Of a stretch of DNA of 64,000 nt, positions 18,485-27,812 are shown one piece after another. The notes beneath the pieces were generated by a model. That model was not told the DNA's origin. It saw nothing but the letters and a program-made list of their open reading frames with translations, and made no database searches. Position numbers and translations under genes: made by a program. Position 1 is the first letter of the stretch. The number at the start of each line of letters is the position of its first letter. Location: positions 76,624-140,623 of the forward strand of contig CAWHLK010000059.1 of assembly GCA_963829965.1 (NCBI GenBank). The letters are read 5' to 3'. Source of the DNA: DASXZH01 sp963829965 (GTDB lineage Bacteria; Armatimonadota; Fimbriimonadia; Fimbriimonadales; Fimbriimonadaceae).

Positions 18485-18735
18485 GTGAACGGTGAACGGT
18501 GAACTGTGAACGGTAGACGGTGGAAGGACTTTGTTAAACCGGTCGAAGCCTATGTGCTCTTGGGAGGCGTTTACCCGTTTACAATCTTCACGCTTTACCG
18601 ACTACCCGTTCAGCGTTCACCGTTCACCAACTACCCGTTCACAGTTCACATTCACAGTTCACAGTTCACAGTTCACAGTTCACAGTTCACAGTTCACACT
18701 TCACCGTTCACCGTTCACCGACTACCCGTTCACCG
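18485..18735. repeat. 7-bp arrays, GGTGAAC then inverted GTTCACM
   Basis: The first ~40 bases finish the split GGTGAAC array. From about 18600 the opposite strand appears (GTTCACC, then six or more GTTCACA units at 18640-18695), running up to the cheB stop. The two orientations could pair. There is no gene in this gap. Confidence 0.9.
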
Positions 18736-19779
18736 TCATGCCGCCTTATGGCGGGGACCAAAGCCTATCACTCGGGCGATATCTTCGAGCGGAGCGACCA
18801 CTTCTGCCCCTCCCGCCAAAATGGCTTCTTTGGGCATCCCGAAGACCACACATGAAGCTTCATCCTGCGCGATAGTTCTTGCTCCGGCGTCGCGCATGTG
18901 TCTTAGCCCTTTCGCACCATCGTTTCCCATACCGGTCAGGATGACTCCGGTGACATTCCGGCCCATTTGAGTGGCGCACGAGTCGAACAAAACATCCACC
19001 GAGGGCCGGTGCAGGTTGACCGGTTCGGATTCAAAAACTCTCACGCTCGCCTGGGCGCCCGATCTTTGGACCGCCATATGCAAACCGCCCGGAGCGAGGA
19101 GCGCTTGACCCGGAAGAACGCGATCTCCATCGCAGGCTTCCTTAACCGAGATCATGCACAAACCGTCTAGCCGGGCGGCGAACGATTTGGTAAAACCGGG
19201 AGGCATATGTTGGACCATGACGACTCCGGGGGAATCGGCAGGAAATTTCATCAGCAAACTTCGGATGGCTTCGGTTCCACCCGTTGAAGCTCCGATGGCG
19301 ATGAGCTGATGGGTCAGTTCCATCGAATGGGCCATTACCTTGTTGGAGTGATCTTCCGTCGCAGGCCGGATGATCCGGGCCAAAGAAGCGGATTTGACCT
19401 TCGCGGTCAATTCAGCGGCCGAATCCTTGATCCCGGCGAGAGTATCCACTTTGGGCTTCGCCACAAAGTCGACCGCGCCGAGTTCCAACGCCTGAAGCGT
19501 GACTTCACAGCTTTTTTGAGTCAGCGAACTGACCATCACCACGGGCATGGGATGCCCGCGCATCAGCTTGGCCAGGAACGTGATCCCGTCCATCTTGGGC
19601 ATTTCAACATCCAGGGTGAGAACATCGGGCTCCAGATCCTTTATCTTCTGCCGGGCAATAATCGGGTCCGCAGCGGTTGCCACCACTTCGATTTGGGGAT
19701 CGGAGTTCAGCAGCTCGGTGAGCAAAAGACGCATCGCGGCGCTGTCGTCCACTACAAGTACTCTAATCTTTCTAGCCAT
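18736..19779 (-). CDS. cheB: CheB, chemotaxis receptor methylesterase/glutamine deamidase
   Basis: Removes methyl groups from chemoreceptors when phosphorylated by CheA. 347 residues. The receiver domain VLVVDDSAAMR...LTLDVEMPKMDG carries the phospho-acceptor Asp (about residue 57), followed by SSLTQ and the Lys in VAKPK. The effector domain shows the catalytic triad: Ser in IGASTGGTEA, His in VVMVQHMPPGFT and Asp in LTGMGNDGAKG. It is the last gene of the minus-strand chemotaxis operon, nine bases after cheD. Confidence 0.96.
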   Translation of the reverse strand: MARKIRVLVVDDSAAMRLLLTELLNSDPQIEVVATAADPIIARQKIKDLEPDVLTLDVEMPKMDGITFLAKLMRGHPMPVVMVSSLTQKSCEVTLQALELGAVDFVAKPKVDTLAGIKDSAAELTAKVKSASLARIIRPATEDHSNKVMAHSMELTHQLIAIGASTGGTEAIRSLLMKFPADSPGVVMVQHMPPGFTKSFAARLDGLCMISVKEACDGDRVLPGQALLAPGGLHMAVQRSGAQASVRVFESEPVNLHRPSVDVLFDSCATQMGRNVTGVILTGMGNDGAKGLRHMRDAGARTIAQDEASCVVFGMPKEAILAGGAEVVAPLEDIARVIGFGPRHKAA

Positions 19780-19788
19780 TTGGCTCCT

Positions 19789-20361
19789 TCAAAAGAGGGT
19801 GATGCCCTCATCTTCAATCTGCAAAAGCTTCTCCGCAGCCGTTTCTTCCAGTCGCTCGATTTTGGCAAGTGACGAATCGGCGCCCGTTTCCCGCAGGCGC
19901 TTCATGAGGACCTTCCCGGTGTCGGTGAAAAATAACACCGATCGCGCCGAGTATCCGCCGGTGTCGTGGGTGATGATGGGAATGCGCTCCGTTTCCAGAA
20001 AGCCGAAGGCGAACCGGATGTTTCTTCGGGGAACGCTCAGATGATGGGATTTGGTCTTGAGAACGTGCCCACCTCCAAATAATTTTGCTTCGAGGCGGGT
20101 CCTGTCCGCCCCCTCTTGCATGCATCGGTTGATGAGCAGTTCCATGGCGTTGACGCCATATCGGGCGCTTCCTCCTTCGTCGTCATTGGAATCCGGGAGC
20201 ATGAAATGGTTCATGCCGCCAATGCACGTGACTGGGTCGCGAAGGCAAACGGCGATGCATGAGCCGAGAATGGTTCGGACGATGCTGGGCCTCCTGCTCG
20301 CCCAGATTCCACCGATGTGGATGGATGACCTTATTCGATCTCCGAAAACGTCATGACTCAC
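19789..20361 (-). CDS. cheD: CheD, chemoreceptor glutamine deamidase
   Basis: Deamidates receptor glutamines and, in other bacteria, is controlled by CheC/CheX-type proteins. 190 residues. The catalytic Cys-His pair is in RTILGSCIAVCLRD and GGMNHFMLPD; KLFGGGHVL and FLETERIPIITHDTGG follow, as in the family. GTG at 20361 is chosen because it overlaps the cheR stop (GTGA) and begins VSHDVFGDRIRSS. A longer upstream frame merely overlaps cheR. Confidence 0.93.
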   Translation of the reverse strand: MSHDVFGDRIRSSIHIGGIWASRRPSIVRTILGSCIAVCLRDPVTCIGGMNHFMLPDSNDDEGGSARYGVNAMELLINRCMQEGADRTRLEAKLFGGGHVLKTKSHHLSVPRRNIRFAFGFLETERIPIITHDTGGYSARSVLFFTDTGKVLMKRLRETGADSSLAKIERLEETAAEKLLQIEDEGITLF

Positions 20362-21218
20362 GCTGCGGCCGCCTCGATGCATTCGCTGCGGTAAGTCGTT
20401 TTGCCAAGGCAGCGGAAGCCTTCGGCAATTCCAAAAAGGCTCTCCGAATGGCCGATGAGCAGATAGCCCCCCGGGGTCAGGTGCTCCCGGAATCGTTCGA
20501 CCAATCGTTGCTGCGTAGGCTTGTCGAAATAGATCATGACGTTCCGGCAAAAAATAATGTCGAAGGAACCCTTCTTTCGAAGGGGCCACGGGTCATCCAG
20601 CAGGTTTAACCGCCGGAAGGATATCCAGTCGGCAAGAACCGGCTTGACCTGGACAAAGTTCTCGTTCTCGTTCTTGCCTTTCAAGAAGTATTTGTGGATC
20701 AAACGCGTTGGTACATGGCTGAGTTTTTCCTTCTCGTACCGTCCCCTGGATGCGTGGGCCAGCACACAGCTATCGATATCGGTTGCCAGTTGCCGCACAT
20801 GCCAAGGTTCGCGATTTTTTAGGGCTTCATGCAGCTCGATGGCCATGGTGTAGGGCTCTTCTCCGGTGGAGCACCCCGCGTGCCAAATTTTGATGCTGCG
20901 CGAGCCAGGCTTTTCGCGCTTTTCAATCTCGGGCAGAACCTCGTTCACGACAAATTCGAAATGGTGGGGCTCCCGATAAAAATCGGTCTTGTTCGTGGTG
21001 ACCGCGTTAATGAATTCGGTGATTTCTGGTGACGCCGGCCCGCAGAACCGAAGAGCTTCGTAATACTCCTGAAACGTTTGGAGATTCAGGGCCCGTAAAC
21101 GGCGAGAAAGTCTCGCTCGAAGCATCTGGCGCTTTTGGTCGGCCAGTTTGATGCCCGTCAACTCGTAAACGAGGCCACGAAGGCATTCGAACTCTCTATC
21201 GGTAATTGCAAATTCCAT
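20358..21218 (-). CDS. cheR: CheR, chemoreceptor methyltransferase
   Basis: Methylates receptor glutamates with S-adenosylmethionine. 286 residues. The N-terminal helical domain (LTGIKLADQKRQMLRARLSRRLRAL) precedes the catalytic domain with TTNKTDFYREPHHF, the SAM loop WHAGCSTGEEPYTMAI, ATDIDSCVLAHASRGRY and FDIIFCRNVMIYFD, then LIGHSESL. Complete and undamaged. It is co-transcribed with cheD (4-base overlap) downstream of the receptor gene. Confidence 0.97.
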   Translation of the reverse strand: MEFAITDREFECLRGLVYELTGIKLADQKRQMLRARLSRRLRALNLQTFQEYYEALRFCGPASPEITEFINAVTTNKTDFYREPHHFEFVVNEVLPEIEKREKPGSRSIKIWHAGCSTGEEPYTMAIELHEALKNREPWHVRQLATDIDSCVLAHASRGRYEKEKLSHVPTRLIHKYFLKGKNENENFVQVKPVLADWISFRRLNLLDDPWPLRKKGSFDIIFCRNVMIYFDKPTQQRLVERFREHLTPGGYLLIGHSESLFGIAEGFRCLGKTTYRSECIEAAAA

Positions 21219-21307
21219 TCGAGTGACTCCCTGAAAATAGCAACGCTGTCGTTTTTGCGCGGAGCCGCCTCGCCGATCGGCGAGGCGGCTCTAGCTTATG
21301 TTCCCGG

Positions 21308-22968
21308 CTAGAACTCTTCGAACCCATCCTGGTCCGATGTTTTGGAACGGCTCGCCGTCGTGGCTGCGGGTGCGCTCGGTCGACGCATTGGCTTGGTCTC
21401 CGAAGGCTGAACCCGGCTGCGCGGCTCTCGGATCGAGGCCTTTCTTGCGGCTTCGGCAGACGCCGCCGCGTGCTCGGCCTGGATCTTGGCTTGCATTTCG
21501 GAAAGAACGGTCGAATCCAGCTTGAACTGTTTGATCACCGTCTGGAGATCTCCTGCCTGCTGGTTCATGCTCTGACTTGCCGCGCTGGCCTCCTCCACGA
21601 GTGCCGCGTTCTGCTGAGTGATCTGGTCCATCTGAGTGATGGCCTTGTTCACCTGCTCGATACCTGCGGACTGTTCCTGGGCAGCGGCTGCGATCTCGGC
21701 GATGATGTCCGCGACCTTTTTAACCGAGGTCACGATCTCTTCGAGTTGGGTTCCGCTCTGGTTCACCAGGCCGCTGCCTTCCTGGACCTTCTGGACGCTG
21801 TCCTGAACGAGCGCCTTGATTTCCTTGGCCGCAGTGGCACTGCGTCCGGCGAGGTTACGCACTTCAGCCGCAACGACGGCGAACCCTCGACCCTGCTCGC
21901 CCACTCGGGCGGCCTCTACTGCTGCGTTCAGAGCCAGCAGATTGGTCTGGAACGCGATTTCGTCGATGACGGAGATGATGTCCGCAATGCGCTTGCTCGC
22001 GGTGTTGATTTCTCCCATCGTAGACACCGCATTGCCTACGACCTGGCCGCCCTTCTCGGCCGATTCGCGTGCTTGAGAGGCGAGTTGGTTGGCCTGCTTG
22101 GCGTTATCGGCATTTTGCTTGACCGTAGAGGTCATCTCTTCCATGCTGGAAGCGGTTTCCTCAAGGCTGGCGGCCTGCTCTTCGGTTCGCTGGGCGAGAT
22201 CGTCATTACCGTTCATAACCTCAGTCGAGGCATCGGTGATGTTCGTGACTGCGATCTGCGTCTGGGCGATAAGGCCGCTGAGCGCTTCCCTTGTCCTGTT
22301 GTAGCCGCCGATCGTGTCAACCATTTGAGATTGAATGTTATTGAACGTCTTCGCCATAAGGGCCAGATCCGGTTGCGGCGGGATTTCAAGCTGCGGCGTC
22401 TTGGGCTCAATCTCAACAGTCAAATTGCCGTCGGCCATCGAATTGATGCCTTCCATCAGTCCCGTGATGCAGACACCTCGCAGCATCTCCATTCGATCGG
22501 AGATGATCTTGACCGCCGACTCATACTCTTTTCTAGCGACCTCTTTTTCGGTGGCTGCGACGGCCAATGCCGCCCTCGTGGTGTTGTACGCCACGACACT
22601 TGCCACCGTTTGGTTCCGAAGCGCGTTGAACGTTTCGGCCATTACGGCAAGGTCAGCCTGAGGAGGAATCTCCAATAGAGGGGTTCTTGGGGTGACTTCA
22701 ACGCTAAAGTCGCCTTTGGCAAGGGCTTCCATTGCATTGGCAAGGTCCGTCGAACAGTTCTTGGTAAGAAACTCCATACTGTCGGCGATTTCCTTTACCA
22801 TTCGTCGATAAGCTTCTGCTTCATTGTTATGTCCGGTTACAACTTTCAGGTTGGGACGTGAAGACTTGTTTGGCTTCGCGGCCCCTTTTTCTGAGCCGTG
22901 GAGCTGCTCCGGAGCGGAGTCTTGGCTGCGGGTGCAGGTGTCGAAGATTTTAGTGCTGGTGCTGACAT
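21308..22968 (-). CDS. Soluble methyl-accepting chemoreceptor with duplicated N-terminal module, one frameshift
   Basis: A receptor that controls CheA. No transmembrane segment is visible, so it is probably cytosolic. Two similar ~140-residue modules occur: LANAMEALAKGDFSVEVTPRTP and GLMEGINSMADGNLTVEIEPKTP, each followed by LEIPPQ-DLA-MA-TFN; they resemble HAMP-like units. The signalling tip is AFQTNLLALNAAVEAARVGEQGRGFAVVAAEVRNLA, flanked by methylation helices (EEQAASLEETASSMEEM). The C-terminus GFEEF matches the xWxxF pentapeptide that tethers CheR/CheB. The ATG at 22968 (AAGGA upstream) is joined to the main frame by adding one G near 22882-22886. About 553 residues. Confidence 0.9.
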
Positions 22969-22998
22969 AGTGATTCTTAGTCCTTTTTCTTGTGTGCG

Positions 22999-23491
22999 TT
23001 AAGCTGCTGTGGCAAGTAGTGCTTCATCGAGCAGCACTGCTTCAATGTCGAGGAGGATGATCAGCTTATCGCCGACCTTTCCAAGGCCCCTAAGGGCGTT
23101 GGCCTTGTTACGGCCCAGGTTTGGCGGCGGTTGGATATCCTCCGCTTGGATGTTCATAACCTCGGAAACGGAGTCCACGATCATTCCCATAACGCGGTCC
23201 TGGACGACCACAACCACGATGACCGTAAACTGATCGTATTGCGCCTCCGCTAGATTGAACTTCTTTCGAAGGTCAACGATAGGCACGATGGTTCCCCCTT
23301 AGATTGAGAACCCCCGTGACTTCGGGTGGCGAGTTTGGAATGCTCGTGGTGGGAACATATCCTTTGATTTCTTGAACCTTCAAGATATCGACGCCATATT
23401 CCTCATCAGCGAGACAGAAGGTAAGGAATTGGTTGACGTGGGCAGCCAAGTCAGCTCCTTCCGTAGGTAGTTTTGTTTGATGGATTGACAT
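22999..23491 (-). CDS. cheW: CheW, chemotaxis coupling protein, one frameshift
   Basis: Links the receptor to CheA. The ATG at 23491 has AAGGAGCCT before it. FLTFCLADEEYGVDILKVQEIKGY and IPNSPPEVTGVLNLRG are followed by a shift at a run of five G (23294-23298); dropping one gives LRGTIVPIVDLRKKF, the CheW consensus. The rest (VVVVQDRVMGMIVDSVSEVMNI, LGKVGDKLIILLDIEAVL) completes the SH3-like fold. About 163 residues. It sits between cheA and the receptor gene. Confidence 0.93.
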
Positions 23492-23499
23492 AGGCTCCT

Positions 23500-25490
23500 T
23501 CAAGCGGCGTTCGATTGATCGCCCATTTGCTCTCCCTTGCCCCTGAGCAAGCCAGGGACGTCGACAATGAGCGCGACTCGGCCATCGCCGAGGATCGTCG
23601 CGCCGGCGATTCCATCCACCTTTCGGTAGTTGGTTTCTAAACTTTTGATCACAACCTGGCCTTGACCAATCAGGTCGTCGGCCATCAGTGCCACTTTGCG
23701 GCCTTCGCTTTCTACCAAGACCAGAGAAGCTTCCGCAGGATCCTTGACCCGCGGCGTGACATTGAACGACTCGTAAGGCGTAATACTTCGACAAACTCCC
23801 CGCGCACGGAAACGACTTCGCCTTTTTCGCCCAATCCGTGAATGTCCTCGCTCTTTGGCCGCAGGCTCTCGACGATGCTCGTCAGCGGCACGATATAACG
23901 CCCTCGCCGATGACCATGGACTGGCCTTCCAAAATCGCCATGGTGAGCGGGAGTCTAATCCGTGTCCGCGTTCCTTCCCCAACTTTCGAAGTCACTTTAA
24001 TGGTGCCGCCGATGCCAAGGATTGCCTGCCTGACGATATCCATCCCCACCCCACGGCCGGACAGATTTGTCACCTTCTCGGCGGTTGAGAAGCCCGGCAG
24101 GAAGATCAAGTTATAGATCTGTTCTTCGCTCAGATTGTCGTCCGGTGAGACCAAGTTTCGTTCAACCGCCTTGGCGAAGATCCTGTCTCTGTCAAGGCCA
24201 CGTCCGTCGTCGGCGACCTCGATGACGTATAACTGCCTCGTGGGAGGCGCCGACCGAAAAACTCCGATAGCCGGCTTGCCTGAATTTCAGCCGCTCCTCC
24301 GGAGTTTCGAGACCGTGGTCAATGCTGTTTCGCACCAGGTGCGTGAGCGGATCCCCGATGGCCTCGATGAGGTTTTTGTCCAGTTCGGTCTCTTCGCCAA
24401 TCAGGCGAAGGTCGATGCGTTTGCCAACCGAAGAAGAAAGATCATGGACTAATCGCGGGAATCGCCCAAAAGCCATCTTCATCTGGAGGAGCCGAATACC
24501 CATGACGCGTTCCTGAAGTTCGCGCGAAGAGCGTTCCATCGCGGCGACGGCCTCTAACAGCTGCGGCATTTTGCTGGTGTCGAAATCTTGGGTGACCGAA
24601 TTCAGCATCGACTGGCTGATTACAAGTTCACCGACCAGATTGATCAGGGTGTCCAGCTTCTCAGAGGAGACCTTGATCGTGCCGCCGTCTTTGTGGGCGG
24701 ATTGAGGTGCGACAGTTTTGCCCGGATCGGCAGGTGCGTCCACCACGTCTGGCTGTTCGACCTCGGCAGGCGGTTCCCCGCCCAGAAGGTATACGACAAC
24801 CTCGCTGTGATCCAAGACGTCGGCAAAGAGCGCGAGAATGTCGCTCTTCTCAGCAAGGCTCTGCAGCATGATCGACCAGGTGAGATAGCAGGTTTCTGGT
24901 TTTAGATCCTCGATATCGGGAACACCCGATGTGTCGCAAGAGGCCGTAAGGATCTTTCCGATTTTGCTGAGGCGTCCAATGACGAGGAGCGGATCGTGCC
25001 CCTCTTCCGATAGCTCGGTGTGGGGCCGAAAAGTCAGCTCATAGATTTTCGGCTCTTGAAGCAAGCCCCAGCCCTGCTCTCCTTCGGCTTCACTGCGGTT
25101 AACTGTCTTTTTCGCAGCCGCGTCGATTCTTGCGATAAGGGAATCCGATGGGGGAATATCAACGGGTTCGCCTTTTGCCACCGCCAGGAGCAGCTTCATT
25201 TGATCCAACGACTCCAGAAGAAGTTGGCAAAGCTCCTGGGTTACGGCAACCGCTTTACTCCTCACCCCTTCAAGGAGGCTCTCCAAACTGTGCGTGAACT
25301 TTGCAAGGTCAGGAAAGCCAAAGGTGGCCGCGCCACCTTTGATCGAGTGTGCACAGCGAAAAATAGAGTTGAGGATCTCGGAATCCTCCGGAGCGCTCTC
25401 AAGGCTGAGAAGGTGCTCTTCGAAACCGTCCAGCATTTCGCCCGCTTCCTCAAAAAAGGCCGCATGGATGCTGGTCATGTCAAAACTCAT
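23500..25490 (-). CDS. cheA: CheA, chemotaxis histidine kinase, several frameshifts
   Basis: Autophosphorylates and passes phosphate to CheY and CheB. The P1 domain has the phospho-His at residue 48 (IFRCAHSIKGGAATFG). A P2-like domain follows (YELTFRPHTELSEEGHDPLLVIGRL...CYLTWSI), then dimerisation helices (IKVSSEKLDTLINLVGELVI), the ATPase with LTHLVRNSIDHGLE, VIEVADDGRG and GRGVGMDIVRQ, and the CheW-like domain (YIVPLTSIVESLRP ... VALIVDVPGLLRG). The frame is broken near 24250-24285 (at least two indels), 23895 and 23785. All domains remain recognisable across them, so base errors are more likely than decay. The start overlaps the cheY stop (ATGA). Confidence 0.93.
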
Positions 25491-25858
25491 AGGGACACCA
25501 CCTTATCGATAACCGCCAAGAGTTGGGTCGGCCGAAATGGCTTTGTGATCCACCCGGTCGCTCCGGCTGCTTTGGCTTGTGCTTTTGGCTCTTCCCCGCT
25601 CTCCGTGGTGAGCATCAGGATCGGAGTAAATCGCGTGCTTTCAAGGCTCCGCGCGTTCCGAATGAATGTAATGCCGTCCATCACTGGCATGTTCAAATCG
25701 GTGATGATAACATCGACGCCGCCGTTCTTCTGCAGAGCGGTCAAAGCTTCCTGCCCATTGATGCACTCGAAAACATCGAACCCCGCTTGCTTTAAGCTGA
25801 ACCCGACCATCTGTCGCATACTCGTCGAATCATCCACTATCAGTGCTGTCCTTGCCAT
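25487..25858 (-). CDS. cheY: CheY-like response regulator
   Basis: 123 residues, a receiver domain only. Acidic pocket in ALIVDDSTSMR, phospho-Asp in VIITDLNMPVMDG (about residue 55), then LMLTTESG and the conserved Lys in GWITKPFRP. Presumably the output regulator phosphorylated by CheA, whose gene it overlaps by four bases. The target (flagellar switch, pilus motor or other) is not visible here. Confidence 0.95.
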   Translation of the reverse strand: MARTALIVDDSTSMRQMVGFSLKQAGFDVFECINGQEALTALQKNGGVDVIITDLNMPVMDGITFIRNARSLESTRFTPILMLTTESGEEPKAQAKAAGATGWITKPFRPTQLLAVIDKVVSL

Positions 25859-25891
25859 TGATTACAACCTTTCGATTTCTCTATCGCTAAC

Positions 25892-26227
25892 CTAAACTTC
25901 TAAAGCCATGAGGGTCTTGATCGATTTGGCCAGGCGTTGCTTTAAGAGGTCCTGAAATTGGAAGTCCATCACGATAGCCTGAATTTCTGTCTCGATCTCC
26001 ATAACAACCCCCTCGGCCACCTCCCCATGTGCATGCTTTGCCAACTCTGCAGCGTGGGCCGCAACACGCAGGAACCCGGCTACCGCATTGTCGACCGCGG
26101 ATTCTGAATCTTCGATCGCACGCTCCACTTCGCTTACAACTTGCAGAATCTCCTTATGGAGGGACCGGGGCGTCGCCGGAACCTGGCCCTCCGCCTCCCC
26201 ATTCAGTTGCTCCTCGCCGAAAGTCAT
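25892..26227 (-). CDS. Small helical protein, possible CheZ-like phosphatase
   Basis: 111 residues, almost entirely helical: LHKEILQVVSEVERAIEDSESAVDNAV, then AELAKHAHGEVAEGVVMEIE, ending VMDFQFQDLLKQRLAKSIKTL. The FQDL-x-x-Q segment resembles the CheZ active-site stretch QDFQDLTGQ, where Asp and Gln assist dephosphorylation of CheY. It is half the length of CheZ. Its position between a STAS gene and cheY fits a role in the pathway. CheZ-like activity is inference; it could equally be an uncharacterised structural protein of the array. Confidence 0.4.
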   Translation of the reverse strand: MTFGEEQLNGEAEGQVPATPRSLHKEILQVVSEVERAIEDSESAVDNAVAGFLRVAAHAAELAKHAHGEVAEGVVMEIETEIQAIVMDFQFQDLLKQRLAKSIKTLMALEV

Positions 26228-26246
26228 CTCGTTTCCTAGAAGAGGC

Positions 26247-26546
26247 TCAAAGGCTGATTCCAGCCGATTCCAACTGCGTCTGAACTTCCGCGGAAAAGCT
26301 CCTTATCTCGAGTTTCTTGCTATGTTCACTTGCCCATTTGGTGGCCGCCACGCATACCTGGACTAGCCCTGCGTTCATCGTTGCCAGCTTCGACGCATCC
26401 AAAATAATCCGGTCCGTTGACGGATCATGTACTGCCTTGAGCAGAGTCGCATGAAACTTGGCAACCCCACAGCTGGACATTTCGGCCGCCAACGGCAACG
26501 TCACCTCCCCTGTTTTTTTCCTCGTTTTCGTTTTAACTTCTGTCAT
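26247..26546 (-). CDS. STAS domain protein
   Basis: 99 residues. Beta-alpha pattern ending STDRIILDASKLATMNAGLVQVCVAATKWASEHSKKLEIRSFSAEVQTQLESAG, the shape of MlaB/anti-sigma-antagonist STAS domains. The usual phosphorylatable Ser (DxSG) is replaced by DASKLATMNAG. First gene of the minus-strand chemotaxis operon, 19 bases before the next. Likely a small scaffold or regulator of the pathway; its partner is unknown. Confidence 0.75.
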   Translation of the reverse strand: MTEVKTKTRKKTGEVTLPLAAEMSSCGVAKFHATLLKAVHDPSTDRIILDASKLATMNAGLVQVCVAATKWASEHSKKLEIRSFSAEVQTQLESAGISL

Positions 26547-26946
26547 GTTGAAATAAACCTTCGTCGCAAGTTCCTCGATACATGTCGAGCCTGGTCCCCC
26601 GCATTCTTATCGGCTTTCTTTCGGCCCGGCGACTATTGGGTTTCTTGCTGCAATTGCAACACGTTGGCTCATAACATCCCTGAGGTCAGCGCCAATACGC
26701 GCACAGGCATGAAGGTTCAAATGAGTCCAAGTAGAGGCCGATGTAGCCCCCACTCAAGTTCAAACTCGTCGTCAAAGGTCCTTCATTGCGACAATTGGCG
26801 CAACGAAACCGCGTTGACTGAGGCGAGTCAAAAGGCATCCCGAAGAAGATGAAGAGGGCAGGAGAAATGGATGCCCTTGAATGCTTGAAGCATGGAGGCA
26901 AACCCGCGGCTCGACTGCAGCCGGGGGCTATGGCAATGGAGGCTTA
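26547..26946. other. Divergent intergenic region between two chemotaxis units
   Basis: About 400 bases that must hold the promoters for the STAS-cheB operon (minus) and the response regulator-cheX pair (plus). A minus frame near 26700-26860 contains RCANCRNEGPL but lacks family signals. I see no certain gene or promoter. Confidence 0.5.
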
Positions 26947-27307
26947 ATGCAAAAGAAAATACTAGTGACTGATGATGCGATGTACATGAGATTAATGCTG
27001 AAGGAAATTCTCATTCAGAACAAATACGCAGTCTTTGAAGCATCCAATGGGCAGGAGGCGATCGATCAGTACGATGTCCACCAGCCGGATCTCGTTTTCA
27101 TGGATATTACGATGCCCGTGGTCGACGGTATCGCGGCGACGAGAGCCATCAGAAACCAAGCATCAAAACGCGCTTATTATCATGTGCACGGCAATGGGCC
27201 AGCAGCAAATGGTGATCGATGCCGTAAAGGCAGGCGCCAAAGATTTCGTTGTGAAGCCATTCGAGCCCAAACGCATTCTGGATTGCGTCCGCAAGTTCTT
27301 GCCCTAG
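26947..27307 (+). CDS. cheY: Second CheY-like response regulator, one frameshift
   Basis: ATG at 26947. ILVTDDAMYMRLMLKEIL and LVFMDITMPVVDG give the acidic pocket and phospho-Asp. Near 27160 the frame shifts; the neighbouring frame continues ALIIMCTAMGQQQMVIDAVKAGAKDFVVKPFEPKRIL to a stop at 27305, including the Lys of the KPF motif. About 120 residues. cheX starts five bases later, so it is probably the regulator dephosphorylated by that CheX. Confidence 0.88.
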
Positions 27308-27311
27308 CATC

Positions 27312-27800
27312 ATGGAAACCATTAGCGTAGATCTCGTCAATCCTTTCGTCTCCGGCGCATTCTCGGTGCTCAATTCGGTGCTGGGCACGCCCCCGGAACG
27401 CGGGCAACTGTGCGCCGAACTCAGTGGTTCGACCAACTATCCGGTGAATGTGGTGATCGGGGTGACCGGTTCGGCCCAAGGCCATATCATCTTCGGAATG
27501 TCCATGGCCACCGCCATCAACATTGCCTCGACGATGATCGGCAAGAAGATCAAGATCTTTGACATCTTGCCGGAGAGCGCCATTTGCGAGCTTGCCAACA
27601 TGATTTGCGGAACCGCGCTGGGGTTTCATGCTGAACACGGCCGAGTCTGCGATATCACGCCGCCGACGATGATTCGCGGAGTCAAGGTTCGAATTTCGAG
27701 CCAGGATATCCCCACGATCATCATGCCCTTGCTCTTGCCTCAGGGACTCCTGAGTCTATGCATCGCGCTTAGGTGTACATCAACGGCAAAATGCCTTTGA
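27312..27800 (+). CDS. cheX: CheX-like CheY-phosphate phosphatase
   Basis: 162 residues of the CheC/CheX/FliY fold. The single phosphatase helix is ILPESAICELANMICGTALGF, with the E-x2-N type pair (Glu of CEL, Asn of ANM) used by CheX. Beta strands VNVVIGVTGSAQGHIIFGMS precede it. The last ~15 residues look irregular and might reflect another small indel. Coupled to the response regulator upstream; together they form a divergent unit next to the main cluster. Confidence 0.85.
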   Translation: METISVDLVNPFVSGAFSVLNSVLGTPPERGQLCAELSGSTNYPVNVVIGVTGSAQGHIIFGMSMATAINIASTMIGKKIKIFDILPESAICELANMICGTALGFHAEHGRVCDITPPTMIRGVKVRISSQDIPTIIMPLLLPQGLLSLCIALRCTSTAKCL

Positions 27801-27812
27801 TCGCAGCCAACG

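Noticed and set aside
21470..22678. Plus-strand open frame of 402 codons
   Set aside because: Antisense of the chemoreceptor; the minus strand gives clear MCP motifs.
23500..25490. cheA as a pseudogene
   Set aside because: It has at least four indels, but every domain is present in order and the surrounding operon is complete, so sequence error is more likely. I kept it as one CDS.
26881..26946. Upstream in-frame extension of the second response regulator
   Set aside because: The receiver domain begins at the ATG at 26947. The residues before it are not protein-like and belong to the intergenic region.
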